This document shows, piece after piece, positions 46,427 through 55,566 of a DNA stretch of 64,000 bases (positions are counted from its first letter, which is position 1; each line of letters opens with the position of its first letter). A program made the translations under genes and the position numbers. The stretch is from Nocardia elegans NBRC 108235 (GTDB lineage: Bacteria > Actinomycetota > Actinomycetes > Mycobacteriales > Mycobacteriaceae). The stretch covers positions 100,411 through 164,410 of the forward strand of contig NZ_BDBF01000016.1 in assembly GCF_001612845.1 (NCBI RefSeq), written 5' to 3'. A model generated the notes under the pieces. That model was not told the origin of the DNA and searched no databases. It saw only the letters and a program-made list of their open reading frames with translations.

Positions 46427-48802
46427 ATGAATCCGAAAGGCCCGCGATCGGCCCCCGCGCCCGCAGAAGCGATCGGCTACGGGACATCGTTGCTGAATCG
46501 TGTCCTTTTCGGAGTGCCCGATGCGGAGAGTCGTATCACCCATGTGACCGAACTCCCGGCCCGGCCGGCGCGCATCACCGACTGGCCTTCCTGGGCTGCT
46601 CCGGAAGTGGTCGACGCCCTGCGGGAATCCGGTGTCGAGGCACCGTGGACGCATCAGATTCGAACCGCGGAGCTGGCCGCCTCGGGAACACACGTCGTGG
46701 TCTGCACCGGGACCGCGTCGGGCAAATCCCTGGGTTATCAACTTCCGGTATTGACCGACCTGCGGCGGGATTCGCGAGCGACCGCTCTGTATATATCGCC
46801 GACCAAAGCGCTCGGAGCCGATCAATTCCGCGCGGCCGCGCAGCTGACCCATGCCGGCGGCCTGCGCGATATCCATCCGGCCACCTACGACGGCGATACT
46901 CCGCCCGAGGTCAGGCAGTGGGTGCGGGCGAATGCGCGGTGGTTGTTCACCAATCCCGACATGCTGCACATCGGCATACTGCGGGCGCATCAGCGCTGGG
47001 CGCGGATGCTGCGGCGGCTGCGCTACGTGGTGGTCGACGAATGCCACGCGTATCGCGGTGTATTCGGGTCCCAGGTCGCGATGGTGTTGCGCCGGTTGCG
47101 GCGGCTGGCCGCGCATTACGGCGCGAATCCGACCTTCGTCCTGTGCTCGGCCACCAGCGCCGATCCGGCCGCGGCGGCCGCACGGCTGATCGGCGCGCCG
47201 GTGACCGCGGTGACCGAGGACGGCTCCCCGCAGGGTGCGCGAACGGTCGCCCTGTGGGAGCCACCGCTGCTCGGCGACCTCAGTGGCGAAAACGGGGCCC
47301 CGGTCCGACGGGCGGCTACCACCGAGGCCGCCCGGATCATGACCGACCTGGTCGTCGAGGGTGCCCGGACATTGACCTTCGTTCGCTCCCGCCGGGCCGC
47401 CGAAGTCGTCGCCATCGACGTGCAGCGCATGCTGGCGGAGGTGGATCCCGCGCTGGCCGGGCGAGTGGCGGCCTATCGGGCCGGATACCTGGCCGAGGAC
47501 CGGCGGGAACTGGAGAACGGCCTGGCGGACGGGTCGCTGCTGGGCGCGGCCACCACGACCGCACTCGAACTCGGTGTCGACATCGCCGGGCTGGATGCCG
47601 TGGTGATGGCCGGTTTCCCGGGAACCGTCGCCTCGTTCTGGCAGCAGGCGGGCCGCGCTGGCCGTCGCACCCAGGGCTCGCTGGTGTTGTTGGTGGCTCG
47701 CGACGATCCGCTCGACACTTACCTCGTCCACCACCCGCACGCCCTGCTGGACAAGCCGGTCGAGGCGACCATCACCGATCCGCACAACCCCTACGTCGCC
47801 GGCCCGCACCTGCTGTGCGCGGCCTGCGAACACCCCCTGACCGACGCCGAGATCGACGACCTCGGCGTCCGGGACGTGGCCGCCGATCTTGCCGCGCAGG
47901 GCCTGATCAAGCGCCGGGAGAACGGCGGGGGTCCGGCTCGCTGGTATCCGACCTCGAGCGCCTACCCACACGACGACGTGGATGTGCGCGGCGGAATCGG
48001 CTCCCAGATCGCGATCGTGGACGCGACCAGCGGCCGGCTGCTGGGCAGCGCGGATTCCGGCCGGGCGCCAGCGACGCTGCACGCCGGGGCGGTCCACCTG
48101 CATCAGGGCGAGACCTACGTGGTCGACGAACTGGATCTCGAGGCCGGCGTCGCCTTCGTCCACGCCGAGCAGCCCGGATGGACCACCAGCGCCCGCATGG
48201 TCACCTCGGTGGCGATCGACGAGCGCACGCACGAGCGGGTGTACGGGCGCGTCACCGCCGCCCTGGCTCGGGTCCGGGTGACCCGCCAGGTGGTCGGTTA
48301 TCTGCGCACGCTTCCCAGTGGAGAGGTTCTCGACCTCGTCGAACTCGATATGCCGGAGCAGACACTGCCGACCCAGGCCGTGCTCTACACCGTCACACCG
48401 CGCCTGCTGGCCGTGGCGGGGATCGAGCCGCGCCGCGTACCCGGCGCCCTGCACGCCGCCGAACATGCGGCGATCGGGATGTTGCCCCTGGTCGCGAGTT
48501 GCGACCGCTGGGATGTGGGCGGCGTTTCCATCGCCGAGCACCCCGATACCGGGCTACCCACCGTCTTCGTCTACGACGGCCATCGGGGTGGGGCCGGCTT
48601 CGCCGAGCGCGGGTTCACCCGCTTGCGGACCTGGTTGGCGGCGACGCGGGCGGCCATCACCTCCTGTTCGTGCCCGCAGGGCTGCCCCTCGTGCGTGCAA
48701 TCCCCCAAATGCGGCAACGGGAATTCCCCGCTGGACAAGGAGGGCGCGGCCGCCCTGCTGACGGCCGTCCTCGCCGATCTGCCCGTCGATGCGCCCAGCT
48801 GA
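46427..48802 (+). CDS. DEAD/DEAH helicase with DUF1998 (Rv3649-like, MrfA-type)
   Basis: The 791-residue ATP-dependent helicase has Walker A TGTASGKSLGYQL near residue 95, DECH-type box VVDECHAYRG, motif III CSATSA, and motif VI QQAGRAGRRTQG. The C-terminal DUF1998 domain ends with a four-cysteine site (CSCPQGCPSCVQSPKCG). Relatives (MrfA, Hrq1-like) act in repair of DNA damage such as mitomycin lesions. ATG 46427 is chosen but lacks a ribosome site; a TTG at 46361 in the same frame is possible. Confidence 0.9.
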   Translation: MNPKGPRSAPAPAEAIGYGTSLLNRVLFGVPDAESRITHVTELPARPARITDWPSWAAPEVVDALRESGVEAPWTHQIRTAELAASGTHVVVCTGTASGKSLGYQLPVLTDLRRDSRATALYISPTKALGADQFRAAAQLTHAGGLRDIHPATYDGDTPPEVRQWVRANARWLFTNPDMLHIGILRAHQRWARMLRRLRYVVVDECHAYRGVFGSQVAMVLRRLRRLAAHYGANPTFVLCSATSADPAAAAARLIGAPVTAVTEDGSPQGARTVALWEPPLLGDLSGENGAPVRRAATTEAARIMTDLVVEGARTLTFVRSRRAAEVVAIDVQRMLAEVDPALAGRVAAYRAGYLAEDRRELENGLADGSLLGAATTTALELGVDIAGLDAVVMAGFPGTVASFWQQAGRAGRRTQGSLVLLVARDDPLDTYLVHHPHALLDKPVEATITDPHNPYVAGPHLLCAACEHPLTDAEIDDLGVRDVAADLAAQGLIKRRENGGGPARWYPTSSAYPHDDVDVRGGIGSQIAIVDATSGRLLGSADSGRAPATLHAGAVHLHQGETYVVDELDLEAGVAFVHAEQPGWTTSARMVTSVAIDERTHERVYGRVTAALARVRVTRQVVGYLRTLPSGEVLDLVELDMPEQTLPTQAVLYTVTPRLLAVAGIEPRRVPGALHAAEHAAIGMLPLVASCDRWDVGGVSIAEHPDTGLPTVFVYDGHRGGAGFAERGFTRLRTWLAATRAAITSCSCPQGCPSCVQSPKCGNGNSPLDKEGAAALLTAVLADLPVDAPS

Positions 48803-49155
48803 CCCGCACGGACAACATTTCGGGCCATGACCTGCCCGAATCCGTTTCGTGACGATGCGGACACCGTCGGTAGACGTCGCCGCTTCCCGAACCCACGGAC
48901 CGCCTGCCGCCGTCGAGGCCGACGGCGCTGCCGGGAATAAAAAGGAAGTCGATCATGTTAACCGGCACATTGCCCTAGCGAATAACGGCCATGTGGGCAT
49001 TCACATGTGTGCATTTATCGGAATCCCGCAGCGTCGAATGCTTGCACAATTGCGCCGCTGGAATTGAATGCCGACCGAATGGGAAATCCACCGCACTTAC
49101 CGCACTGCGGTGTGGCTCCGGTCACCCATTCTTTCTCACACCAACCGTCCGGTAT
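48803..49155. other. 353-bp gap between helicase and tad genes
   Basis: A small hairpin GCCGTC-GAGGCC-GACGGC lies at 48909-48926. No gene is supportable. AT-rich patches occur around 48930-49060. Confidence 0.5.
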
Positions 49156-49548
49156 TCATGATCGTTTTCCCGCACTCACCGGACCGGCCCGCGCGACCGC
49201 CACAACTGATCGCTTGCCCAAAAGGGCGAGTGTTACCGAACCATCGACCGTTACCGTCACATCCCAATCCCGGACCGAACACGCCCGTACCCGCATCCGC
49301 ATTTGCCGCACCACCGAATCCGCTCGCTCGCAGGCCGCGTCAGCGCCGGAATCCAGTGCGCCCGCTGCGGCCAATGCCGCCGAATCGGCCGCGCTCTGCG
49401 CTCGATGTCGTGCACAGACCACCGCCGCGAACTGCACCATCACGACCGTCACCAGCAGCAGCGCGGTGAGTGCCAGACATGCCGTGACAGTGGCACCGCC
49501 GTCGCATCCGCGGCCGCGGCACGCGGCGGGCACTGTGGCCGGTGTCAT
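49156..49548 (-). CDS. TadE-like pseudopilin (Rv3654c-type)
   Basis: The 130-residue protein starts with a Gly/Cys-rich leader, has one long helix (ATVTACLALTALLLVTVVMVQFAAVV) and an SAADSAALAAAG segment, typical of secretion-neighbourhood TadE-like proteins. Overlaps the next gene by ATGA. It is the last gene of the tad cluster. Confidence 0.85.
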   Translation of the reverse strand: MTPATVPAACRGRGCDGGATVTACLALTALLLVTVVMVQFAAVVCARHRAQSAADSAALAAAGALDSGADAACERADSVVRQMRMRVRACSVRDWDVTVTVDGSVTLALLGKRSVVAVARAGPVSAGKRS

Positions 49549-49892
49549 TGCGGCTCGCCCGGCTCGCGTACCGCTACCGCTTCGGCCCGTAACCGCAGCA
49601 TCGGCAGCAGCGGCGCCCGCGCCCGAACCGTGGCCACGATCCGATCGCCCTCCGCGCGCAACTCGATATCGGCGCCGGGCGGCGCCACCCGCTGCGCTGC
49701 CGGCAGAGCTTCCGCCCCCGCACCTCGCGCGGCGAGACGTGCCGCTTCGCGAGCGGCGTCGATACAGCGGATCTGCATCGACGCCGCCAGCAACGCCCCC
49801 AGACAGAGCACGACGACCACTATCACTGCCGCCAGCGCGATCGCCGCCTCGACCGTGACCGCACCCCGTTCGCCGGGACGAGCGGACCTCAT
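49545..49892 (-). CDS. TadE minor pilin
   Basis: The 115-residue protein has the TadE signature: a short N-terminus ending GERGAVTVEAAIALAAVIVV (with Glu near the processing site), one helix, then a small beta-rich domain. Rv3655c-like. Starts and stops overlap both neighbours by ATGA. Confidence 0.87.
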   Translation of the reverse strand: MRSARPGERGAVTVEAAIALAAVIVVVVLCLGALLAASMQIRCIDAAREAARLAARGAGAEALPAAQRVAPPGADIELRAEGDRIVATVRARAPLLPMLRLRAEAVAVREPGEPQ

Positions 49893-50101
49893 ACGGTGGT
49901 GTTCAGCGCCCTGTCGATGATCTTGGTCAGCGCGTTCACGATGGAATCGCCGGTGACCACGGTGTAGAGCACCGCTCCGAACGCCGCTGCGGCGATCGTG
50001 CCGATGGCGTATTCGGCGGTACTCATCCCATCGTCGGTCACCACTACCTGGATCAGCCGCGAACGTAGTTCTCGCACAACCGATTGCGTTGCCGCCAGCA
50101 T
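49889..50101 (-). CDS. Flp-like major pilin (DUF4244)
   Basis: The 70-residue pilin has DDGMSTAEYAIGTIAAAAFGAVLYTV: a Gly-Met processing point followed by Ser-Thr-Ala-Glu-Tyr, the Glu/Tyr pair typical of Flp pilins, then a helix. Corresponds to Rv3656c. Likely cleaved by a prepilin peptidase not encoded in this window. Confidence 0.87.
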   Translation of the reverse strand: MLAATQSVVRELRSRLIQVVVTDDGMSTAEYAIGTIAAAAFGAVLYTVVTGDSIVNALTKIIDRALNTTV

Positions 50102-50158
50102 CGGTCTCCCCTTTCTCTACGGTCGGCGCGGCGGATCCGCACCGAATCTCTGGTGTGG

Positions 50159-50755
50159 TCACAACAACCCACCGCCCAGTACTCGACCGGCCAGTCCGGC
50201 GATCACCGGGACGATGCCGAGGCAGACGAAGGCCGGCAGGAAGCACAGCCCGAGCGGGCCGCTGATGAGCACGCCCGCGCGTTCCGCCCGCGCGGCGGCC
50301 GCATCCTCGACCGCCGCGCGGCACTTTTCCGCGAGTTCGGAGACCGCGCCGGTCAGAGCCGCACCCGAGCGGGCCGAACGGCGCACCAGCCGGGCGAGCG
50401 CGTACATCTCCGCGACGGGCGCTTCCCGGGCCGCGCGCTCCCAGGCGGTGACCGGGTCCGCGCCGAGCGCCAGCAGTTCCGCCGCCCGCCGCAGCGCCGA
50501 AGCGAAGGGCTCCGGGGCGGTCGAGGCAACCGCGCGGGCCGCCGTGGCGGTCGGCAAGCCCGCCCGCAGACACGAGGCGAGCAGATCCAGGGCCGAGGCC
50601 ACCCCCAAGGGGTCGCCGGTGGCCGGGCGCAGATCCTTCCGCGGCGTGGCAGCAACGCCGCGGGCCGCGCGGAGGCGGCCAACCGATGTGATTCGGCCCG
50701 GAAGGGCGAGCAGCGCGGCACCGGAACAGAGCAGTGCCATCGACAGACCGTTCAT
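50159..50755 (-). CDS. tadC: Tad secretion membrane protein TadC-type
   Basis: The 198-residue protein matches the type II secretion system F domain (LDLLASCLRAGLPTATAARAV, VRRSARSGAALTGAV), with a final membrane helix pair. Rv3657c-like. It lies 57 bp before the pilin gene and overlaps tadB by ATGA. Confidence 0.87.
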   Translation of the reverse strand: MNGLSMALLCSGAALLALPGRITSVGRLRAARGVAATPRKDLRPATGDPLGVASALDLLASCLRAGLPTATAARAVASTAPEPFASALRRAAELLALGADPVTAWERAAREAPVAEMYALARLVRRSARSGAALTGAVSELAEKCRAAVEDAAAARAERAGVLISGPLGLCFLPAFVCLGIVPVIAGLAGRVLGGGLL

Positions 50756-51543
50756 ACCGAAACCCGTCGCGTGATGGCATCCGCCCACAGCAATCCCACC
50801 CCGATGAGCCCGGCGCCGAGCGGAAAGACGATGGTTCCGACCCCTCGGCTCATCAGCACCTGCAGGGGGTGGGCACCCATCAGCTGTCCGAGCGCGATGC
50901 CGAGGAGCGGGAGTCCGGCCAGCACCGCGGCGCTGGCCCGCGCACCCGCCAGGGCGGCGGTCGTGCGCTCGCTGAACCGCATTCGCCCGGCGAGGTCGTC
51001 GCGGGCCGCACTCAACAGTTCGGCCAATGCCAGGCCGTGCCGCTCGGCCAGCTCCCACGCAGCCGCGACGCGATCCAGTTCGGTCGTGACGGCGCAGGGA
51101 CGCCCGCGCAATCCGTCCGCGGCCGAACCGCCGAGCCTGGCTCGTGCGGCGCTCACCGCGAAGGCCGCTCCGGCCGCTCCACCGATCTCCGCGGCCGCGA
51201 CGGCGGCGGCAGCGCTGGGATGCGCGCCGGTGCGCAGTTCACCGATCACCACTTCCAGCCCTTCCAGCAGTTTCCGGCATTCGTCGTCGTGGCGGCGTTC
51301 CTCGCGGCGGTTCTTCGAGCGCACGGTCAGCGTGGTGACGAGCACCGCGGCCGCACCCGCGGACCCGGGACCGAAGACGACCGCCGCCCCCACCGCCGAA
51401 GCAGCCACGCCGCGAATAATCCAGCGGCACGGGTTGTTTCGCGTTTTCTCCGGTCGTCCGCACAGCGCACGCAGCCGGTGCCGCCGGGGCGTGGTCGGCA
51501 GGAGCAGCAGCGCTGCGGCACCGCACAGCAAGCTCAGGGTCAT
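50752..51543 (-). CDS. tadB: Tad secretion membrane protein TadB-type
   Basis: The 263-residue protein has N-terminal and C-terminal membrane helices around a cytoplasmic GspF-like domain (VVIGELRTGAHPSAAAAVAA, AWELAERHGLALAELL). Rv3658c-like. It is the inner-membrane platform for pilus assembly with TadC. It overlaps tadA and tadC by ATGA. Confidence 0.87.
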   Translation of the reverse strand: MTLSLLCGAAALLLLPTTPRRHRLRALCGRPEKTRNNPCRWIIRGVAASAVGAAVVFGPGSAGAAAVLVTTLTVRSKNRREERRHDDECRKLLEGLEVVIGELRTGAHPSAAAAVAAAEIGGAAGAAFAVSAARARLGGSAADGLRGRPCAVTTELDRVAAAWELAERHGLALAELLSAARDDLAGRMRFSERTTAALAGARASAAVLAGLPLLGIALGQLMGAHPLQVLMSRGVGTIVFPLGAGLIGVGLLWADAITRRVSV

Positions 51544-52727
51544 TGCCGCAACCGCTCGTTCAGCAACCGCTGCAGCGCGGTATTCGCCGGTGCCGCAACG
51601 GGATCCACAGACCAGGCCGTCTCGATGCGCACACCCGCCTCCCCTTCGCGGGTCACCAGCCCGATTTCCTGCAGGACTCGCCCACCGTCGGGGCGGCGCC
51701 GCATCGCGAGCACGACCTGGACGGCCGCGGCGAGCTGACTGTGCAGCCCCGCCCGCCCCATTCCGCCCAGTGCCGCAAGGGCTTCCAGACGAGCGGGCAC
51801 CTCCCGTGGCGAGTTCGCATGCACCGTCCCGGCGCCCCCGTCGTGTCCGGTATTCAGTGCGGTGAGCAGGTCCACCACCTCGGCCCCGCGCACCTCTCCG
51901 ATGACGATCCGATCCGGCCGCATCCGCAGTGCCTGACGGACCAGGTCCCGGACCGTGATGGCACCCGCGCCCTCCACATTGGCGATACGCGCGACCAGCC
52001 GGACGACATGCGGATGCGGCGGCGACAGTTCGGCGGCATCCTCGACGCACACGATGCGTTCGGCGGGGTCGACGTGCGCCAGCAGAGCCGACAGCAACGT
52101 TGTCTTCCCGGCGCCGGTGCCGCCGACCACGAGGAAGGCGAGCCGTGCGCGAATGATCCTCTCCAGCAGCAGTTCCGACTCCGGTGTGAGCGTTCCGGAG
52201 GCGGTCAGTCCGCGCAGGCTGTGGCCGACCGGGCGCAGTACCCGCAGCGAGATACACGTTCCGCCCTGTGCGATGGGCGCGAGGACCGCGTGCAGCCGCA
52301 CGCCGAAGCTCTCGCCGGGCGCTCGCTCGTATTCCGGCAGCCGCCCGTCCACCCACGGTTGCGCATCGTCGAGCCGGCGGCCGGCGGCGAGCGCCAGACG
52401 CTGAGCCAGGCGCCGCACGGCCGCTTCGTCCGGGAAGCGGATCGAGGTGCGCTCCAGACCGCTACCGCGATCGATCCACACCGCATCGGGCGCGGTCACC
52501 AGCACATCGGAGACCAGGGCGTCGTGCAGCAACGGTTCCAGCGCGCCCGCGCCGGTCATTTCCGTCTGCAGCATGCGCAAAGCGCGCAGCAGGTCCGTAT
52601 CACCGAGGACTCGGCCGGCTTCGGCGCGGATGGCGGCGGCCAGGCGGGCCGGATCGTGTTCACCCGCCTGGGCGGCCAGTCGCTCCCGAACCCGGTCCAG
52701 GAGTTCGGCACTCACCACCCCGCTCAT
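51540..52727 (-). CDS. tadA: Tad pilus ATPase TadA/CpaF
   Basis: The 395-residue ATPase has Walker [14 protein letters not shown], the Asp box [20 protein letters not shown] and the His box ([14 protein letters not shown]) of secretion ATPases. It powers pilin assembly. The ATG at 52727 has a GGAGGGGG ribosome site. Rv3659c-like. It overlaps ssd by ATGA. Confidence 0.93.
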   Translation of the reverse strand: MSGVVSAELLDRVRERLAAQAGEHDPARLAAAIRAEAGRVLGDTDLLRALRMLQTEMTGAGALEPLLHDALVSDVLVTAPDAVWIDRGSGLERTSIRFPDEAAVRRLAQRLALAAGRRLDDAQPWVDGRLPEYERAPGESFGVRLHAVLAPIAQGGTCISLRVLRPVGHSLRGLTASGTLTPESELLLERIIRARLAFLVVGGTGAGKTTLLSALLAHVDPAERIVCVEDAAELSPPHPHVVRLVARIANVEGAGAITVRDLVRQALRMRPDRIVIGEVRGAEVVDLLTALNTGHDGGAGTVHANSPREVPARLEALAALGGMGRAGLHSQLAAAVQVVLAMRRRPDGGRVLQEIGLVTREGEAGVRIETAWSVDPVAAPANTALQRLLNERLRQ

Positions 52728-53809
52728 CGAGCCCCCTCCGGCAATGCGGACAGCACCGACTCCGCTCCCGCCGCGAGCGGCCCGCGGCCGAGCGTCAGCC
52801 CACCGCGTTCCAGCTCGGCCGCGAGTCCGGGTTGGGCACGCATGGCGGCCAGCAGGGGCAGCCCCAATGCCTCCGCGATATCGCGACCGCGCAGTCCGCC
52901 CGGTGCGGGGCCTCGAACGACCAAGGCCTGGTTCGGGTTTCGACGACGGATATCCGCCACGACCGCCCCCGCGGCGGCCACCGCACGCAACCGGGCCGGC
53001 ACCACGAAGACGACGAGATCGGCGGCACCGAGGAGATGATCGGTATGCGGGCCCCGACTGCCGGATATATCGCACACCACCAGATCGCCGGCGCCGCGGC
53101 CGGCCTCGACGACGGCGCGGGCCGCGCCGGTGCCGATATCGTCCGGTCCGGAGCCGGCCGGTCTGCTGCAGGCCAATACGCCGAGTCCTGGTGCGGCGGC
53201 GGGTAATGCGTCGTGCAGGGCTTGCGCGGCCACCCGGCCGTCCTCGACGGAGAGTTCGGGCCAACGCAGACCGGGCACCGACTCGATACCCAGCAGCAGA
53301 TCGATGCCACCGCCGAGCGGGTCGCCGTCGATGAGCAGAACGTGCGGCCGGAACCGCCGGGCCGCGGCGGCCAGGGCCAGCGTCGCGGCGAAGACCGAGG
53401 CCCCGGCACCGCCCCCCGCGCCGACGACGGCCAGGACGAGTCCGTCCCCGGGATCGCGCCAGGCGTAGGCGGCGAAGGCCTCGATCAGTGTTTCGGTAGC
53501 GCTCGGCAACGCGATGACCTGCTCGGCTCCGACCGCCGCCGCGGCCTGCCAATGGTCGAGATCCGGTTCACCGCCGCCGACCAGCACGACGCCCGAGCGC
53601 CGCGGATATCCGGCGGCCGCACAGGTACGCGCCGCCGCGAGATCGATGATCACCAGCGCGGCCGCGGCCCAGGCATGCCTCCCGACGGGCATCGACCGTT
53701 CGTCCAGGCCACGGTCGGCGGCGGCCGCTATGCGACGCACCTCGTCGCGTAACCGGTGGTCACCGACCAGCACCAGTGCCGGAGGAGGAACTGCTGCAAC
53801 GGAATTCAT
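52724..53809 (-). CDS. ssd: Septum-site / CpaE-like ATPase (Rv3660c)
   Basis: The 361-residue protein has a degraded response-receiver-like N-terminus and a MinD/CpaE-type ATPase-like half. The deviant Walker A (VVGAGGGAGASVFAATLA) lacks the usual Lys-Gly-Lys-Thr/Ser, and LIDGDPLGGGIDLLLG follows. The family is called septum-site determining (Ssd) in M. tuberculosis and localises Tad machinery in relatives. Ssd heads the cluster, downstream of 6C RNA. Confidence 0.88.
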   Translation of the reverse strand: MNSVAAVPPPALVLVGDHRLRDEVRRIAAAADRGLDERSMPVGRHAWAAAALVIIDLAAARTCAAAGYPRRSGVVLVGGGEPDLDHWQAAAAVGAEQVIALPSATETLIEAFAAYAWRDPGDGLVLAVVGAGGGAGASVFAATLALAAAARRFRPHVLLIDGDPLGGGIDLLLGIESVPGLRWPELSVEDGRVAAQALHDALPAAAPGLGVLACSRPAGSGPDDIGTGAARAVVEAGRGAGDLVVCDISGSRGPHTDHLLGAADLVVFVVPARLRAVAAAGAVVADIRRRNPNQALVVRGPAPGGLRGRDIAEALGLPLLAAMRAQPGLAAELERGGLTLGRGPLAAGAESVLSALPEGAR

Positions 53810-53919
53810 GTCAGCCAGCCTCACCCGGATCGGCAGGGCGAACCAGGGCCCCAACGCCGAATGTGGACAACTCGCGGGCTGTGGACAAACACTGCACGCC
53901 GAGTAACAGCTGAACGGTC

Positions 53920-54020
53920 CGGAAATAGAGGACGGCCCCAGCCGGGGGGGGAGGAGGCTGGGGCCGTCGGGGTTCAGCCCCGGGGGGTCGGGCTGAACGC
54001 GCCTGGACCATGTCCAGGTG
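53920..54020 (-). ncRNA. 6C RNA (B11-type small RNA)
   Basis: On the minus strand two hairpins occur in tandem with C-rich loops, the hallmark of actinobacterial 6C RNA: stem 53990-53998/53972-53980 with a GACCCCCCG loop, and a 13-bp stem 53956-53968/53931-53943 with a TCCTC-CCCCCCC loop. The second ends in CTCTATTT. TAGTAT at 54027-54032 is a likely -10 element. In M. tuberculosis B11 lies in the same place, next to Rv3660c and Rv3661. Confidence 0.9.
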
Positions 54021-54157
54021 CCAGCAATACTACACCCAGAAACCGGCGGCAATGCAAGTCCATCGCGCGACGAAGTTTCGGCCCGGAGCGGGCGGCTCCC
54101 GGGGCATCGGATGGGGCGTGCGGCCGGGCTGAACGCCGCATCACCGGGGAAGCTCCC

Positions 54158-54169
54158 TATTCTGGAGCC
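54158..54169 (+). promoter_or_regulatory. Leaderless-type promoter of the HAD gene
   Basis: TATTCT at 54158-54163 is followed by six bases (GGAGCC) and then GTG 54170. That spacing fits transcription starting at the GTG; GGAG could also act as a very short ribosome site. Confidence 0.45.
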
Positions 54170-55078
54170 GTGACGGCCGAGGGCGACCAAACAGCTACGA
54201 ACGATCGGGCCGCCGGGGATACCGGGCACCCGCGACACCGCAACGATGCAGCAGCGAATCGCGCGCACCGGACGACGGACGCTTCGTCCGCACCCCGGAT
54301 CGCCGCATTCTTCGATCTGGACAAGACGGTCATCGCCAAGTCGAGCGCGTTCGTCTTCAGCCGGCCGTTCTTCGCGCAGGGCCTGATCGATCGGCGCACC
54401 GTACTGGAATCCAGTTACGCGCACTTCCTGTTCCTGCTCTCCGGCGCCGACCACGACCAGATGGAGCGGATGCGCGAACATCTGACGAAGATGACCGCCG
54501 GCTGGGACGTGTCGCAGGTGCGCTCGATCGTCGCGGAAACACTGCACGAACTGGTCGATCCGCTGATCTACGCGGAGGCCTCGGATCTGATCGCCGACCA
54601 CAAGATCCGCGGCCACGACGTCGTGATCGTCTCGGCGTCGGGTGAGGAGATCGTCGCCCCGATCGCCGCCGCGCTGGGTGCGACGCACACCGCCGCCACT
54701 CGGATGGTGGTCGAAAACGGTAAGTACACAGGCGAAGTCGAGTTCTACTGCTACGGCGAGGGCAAGGTCGAGGCGATCGAGAAGCTGGCCGCGTCCGAGC
54801 ACTACGACCTCTCGCGCTGCTACGCCTATTCCGATTCGATCACCGATCTGCCGATGCTGTCGGCGGTCGGACATCCCACCGCGGTCAACCCCGACCGGAA
54901 CCTGCGACGCGAGGCGGTGGCCCGGGACTGGCCGATCCTGACCTTCTCCAATCCGGTGTCACTGTGGTCGCGGATTCCCGCGCCGTCGACCACGACGGTG
55001 GCCGCCACGGCAGTGGTCGGAGTGAGCGCGGTACTGGCCGGCGCCCTCAGTTACCGGCTGCTGCGCCGGCGCCGCTGA
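54170..55078 (+). CDS. HAD-IB family phosphatase (SerB2/Rv3661-like)
   Basis: The 302-residue protein has a disordered start (about 1-40), then a HAD domain: motif I FFDLDKTV with Asp49 and Asp51, motif II VIVSASG, and YSDSITDLPML as motif IV. A C-terminal membrane helix (TVAATAVVGVSAVLAGALSY) precedes a basic RRRR end, so it is membrane-attached. Members act on phosphoserine or lysophospholipid-like substrates; the substrate here is unknown. Confidence 0.88.
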   Translation: MTAEGDQTATNDRAAGDTGHPRHRNDAAANRAHRTTDASSAPRIAAFFDLDKTVIAKSSAFVFSRPFFAQGLIDRRTVLESSYAHFLFLLSGADHDQMERMREHLTKMTAGWDVSQVRSIVAETLHELVDPLIYAEASDLIADHKIRGHDVVIVSASGEEIVAPIAAALGATHTAATRMVVENGKYTGEVEFYCYGEGKVEAIEKLAASEHYDLSRCYAYSDSITDLPMLSAVGHPTAVNPDRNLRREAVARDWPILTFSNPVSLWSRIPAPSTTTVAATAVVGVSAVLAGALSYRLLRRRR

Positions 55079-55184
55079 GGGTGGCGCTCCGAGCGCATCG
55101 CGGCTGGTCAACGACGCGCAACCCATCGATGTAACCACGATTCGTAGGACCACACGCCGATTATGAGTAATGTCCTTTCGACCC

Positions 55185-55213
55185 TTGATGTGAGGGGTCT
55201 CACAGAGTAACAA
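55185..55213 (+). promoter_or_regulatory. CRP-like palindrome and promoter of an untranslated RNA
   Basis: TGTGA-GGGGTC-TCACA (55189-55204) exactly matches the TGTGA-N6-TCACA consensus of CRP/GlxR sites. TTGATG (55185-55190) and TAACAA (55208-55213) are spaced 17 bp, so the palindrome lies within a plus-strand promoter. A CATAAT at 55160-55165 on the minus strand would put the site near -42 of an opposite transcript. Confidence 0.7.
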
Positions 55214-55219
55214 TGGACG

Positions 55220-55515
55220 CACGGAGGGGCGGAAGGCCAAGATCGAAACGGAAGAGAAGGTTCGATCTCCCATCCGCACTTCCCAGCACGGACGCCAGGC
55301 ACCCACGCGGAGCGCGCCGCGACAAGGGCAGAAGCGTTGTGGGCCTGCGAAATTCGAATTCACGTCGGCAATGGCCTCGCACAGGTTGCGGGGATGAACC
55401 GGCGGGGTTCGGATGATCGCCGAGGCCGCAGAACACAACCCGACAAGCACGCTTGGTAACCGGGTAGTCCGTGCTAGCGGGCGGTGAGGCCGACGACGGC
55501 TACGCCGCCCGCTTC
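55220..55515 (+). ncRNA. Probable Ms1-type small RNA (MTS2823/ncRv13661 position)
   Basis: This is the 488-bp gap between the Rv3661-like and Rv3662c-like genes, the place where mycobacteria encode Ms1/MTS2823, a roughly 300-nt RNA that binds core RNA polymerase. No gene is seen. It holds an 8-bp stem (55240-55247/55261-55268) with a purine-rich loop, a GGCCTCG/CGAGGCC stem (55373-55379/55421-55427), and a terminator-like hairpin. From the promoter to that hairpin is about 295 nt, matching the expected size. Assignment rests on synteny and structure, not on sequence alignment. Confidence 0.65.
55476..55513. terminator. Terminator-like hairpin between the RNA and the Fic-like gene
   Basis: AGCGGGCGG (55476-55484) pairs with CCGCCCGCT (55505-55513), with an inner GCCG/CGGC that extends the stem. 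It lies 54 bp before the stop end of the convergent gene. Confidence 0.7.
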
Positions 55516-55566
55516 GATGTGCGGACCCGTTTCGCGCTGGCTGTGATCAGCGCTCACGCGCCGCGT

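Noticed and set aside
48955..48978. A seven-codon frame with AAAAAGGAAG upstream
   Set aside because: The start signal is good, but the peptide is tiny and nothing supports it.
55213..55416. 67-codon frame starting right after the CRP-like site
   Set aside because: Arg-rich, no ribosome site, and it overlaps the strong RNA stems.
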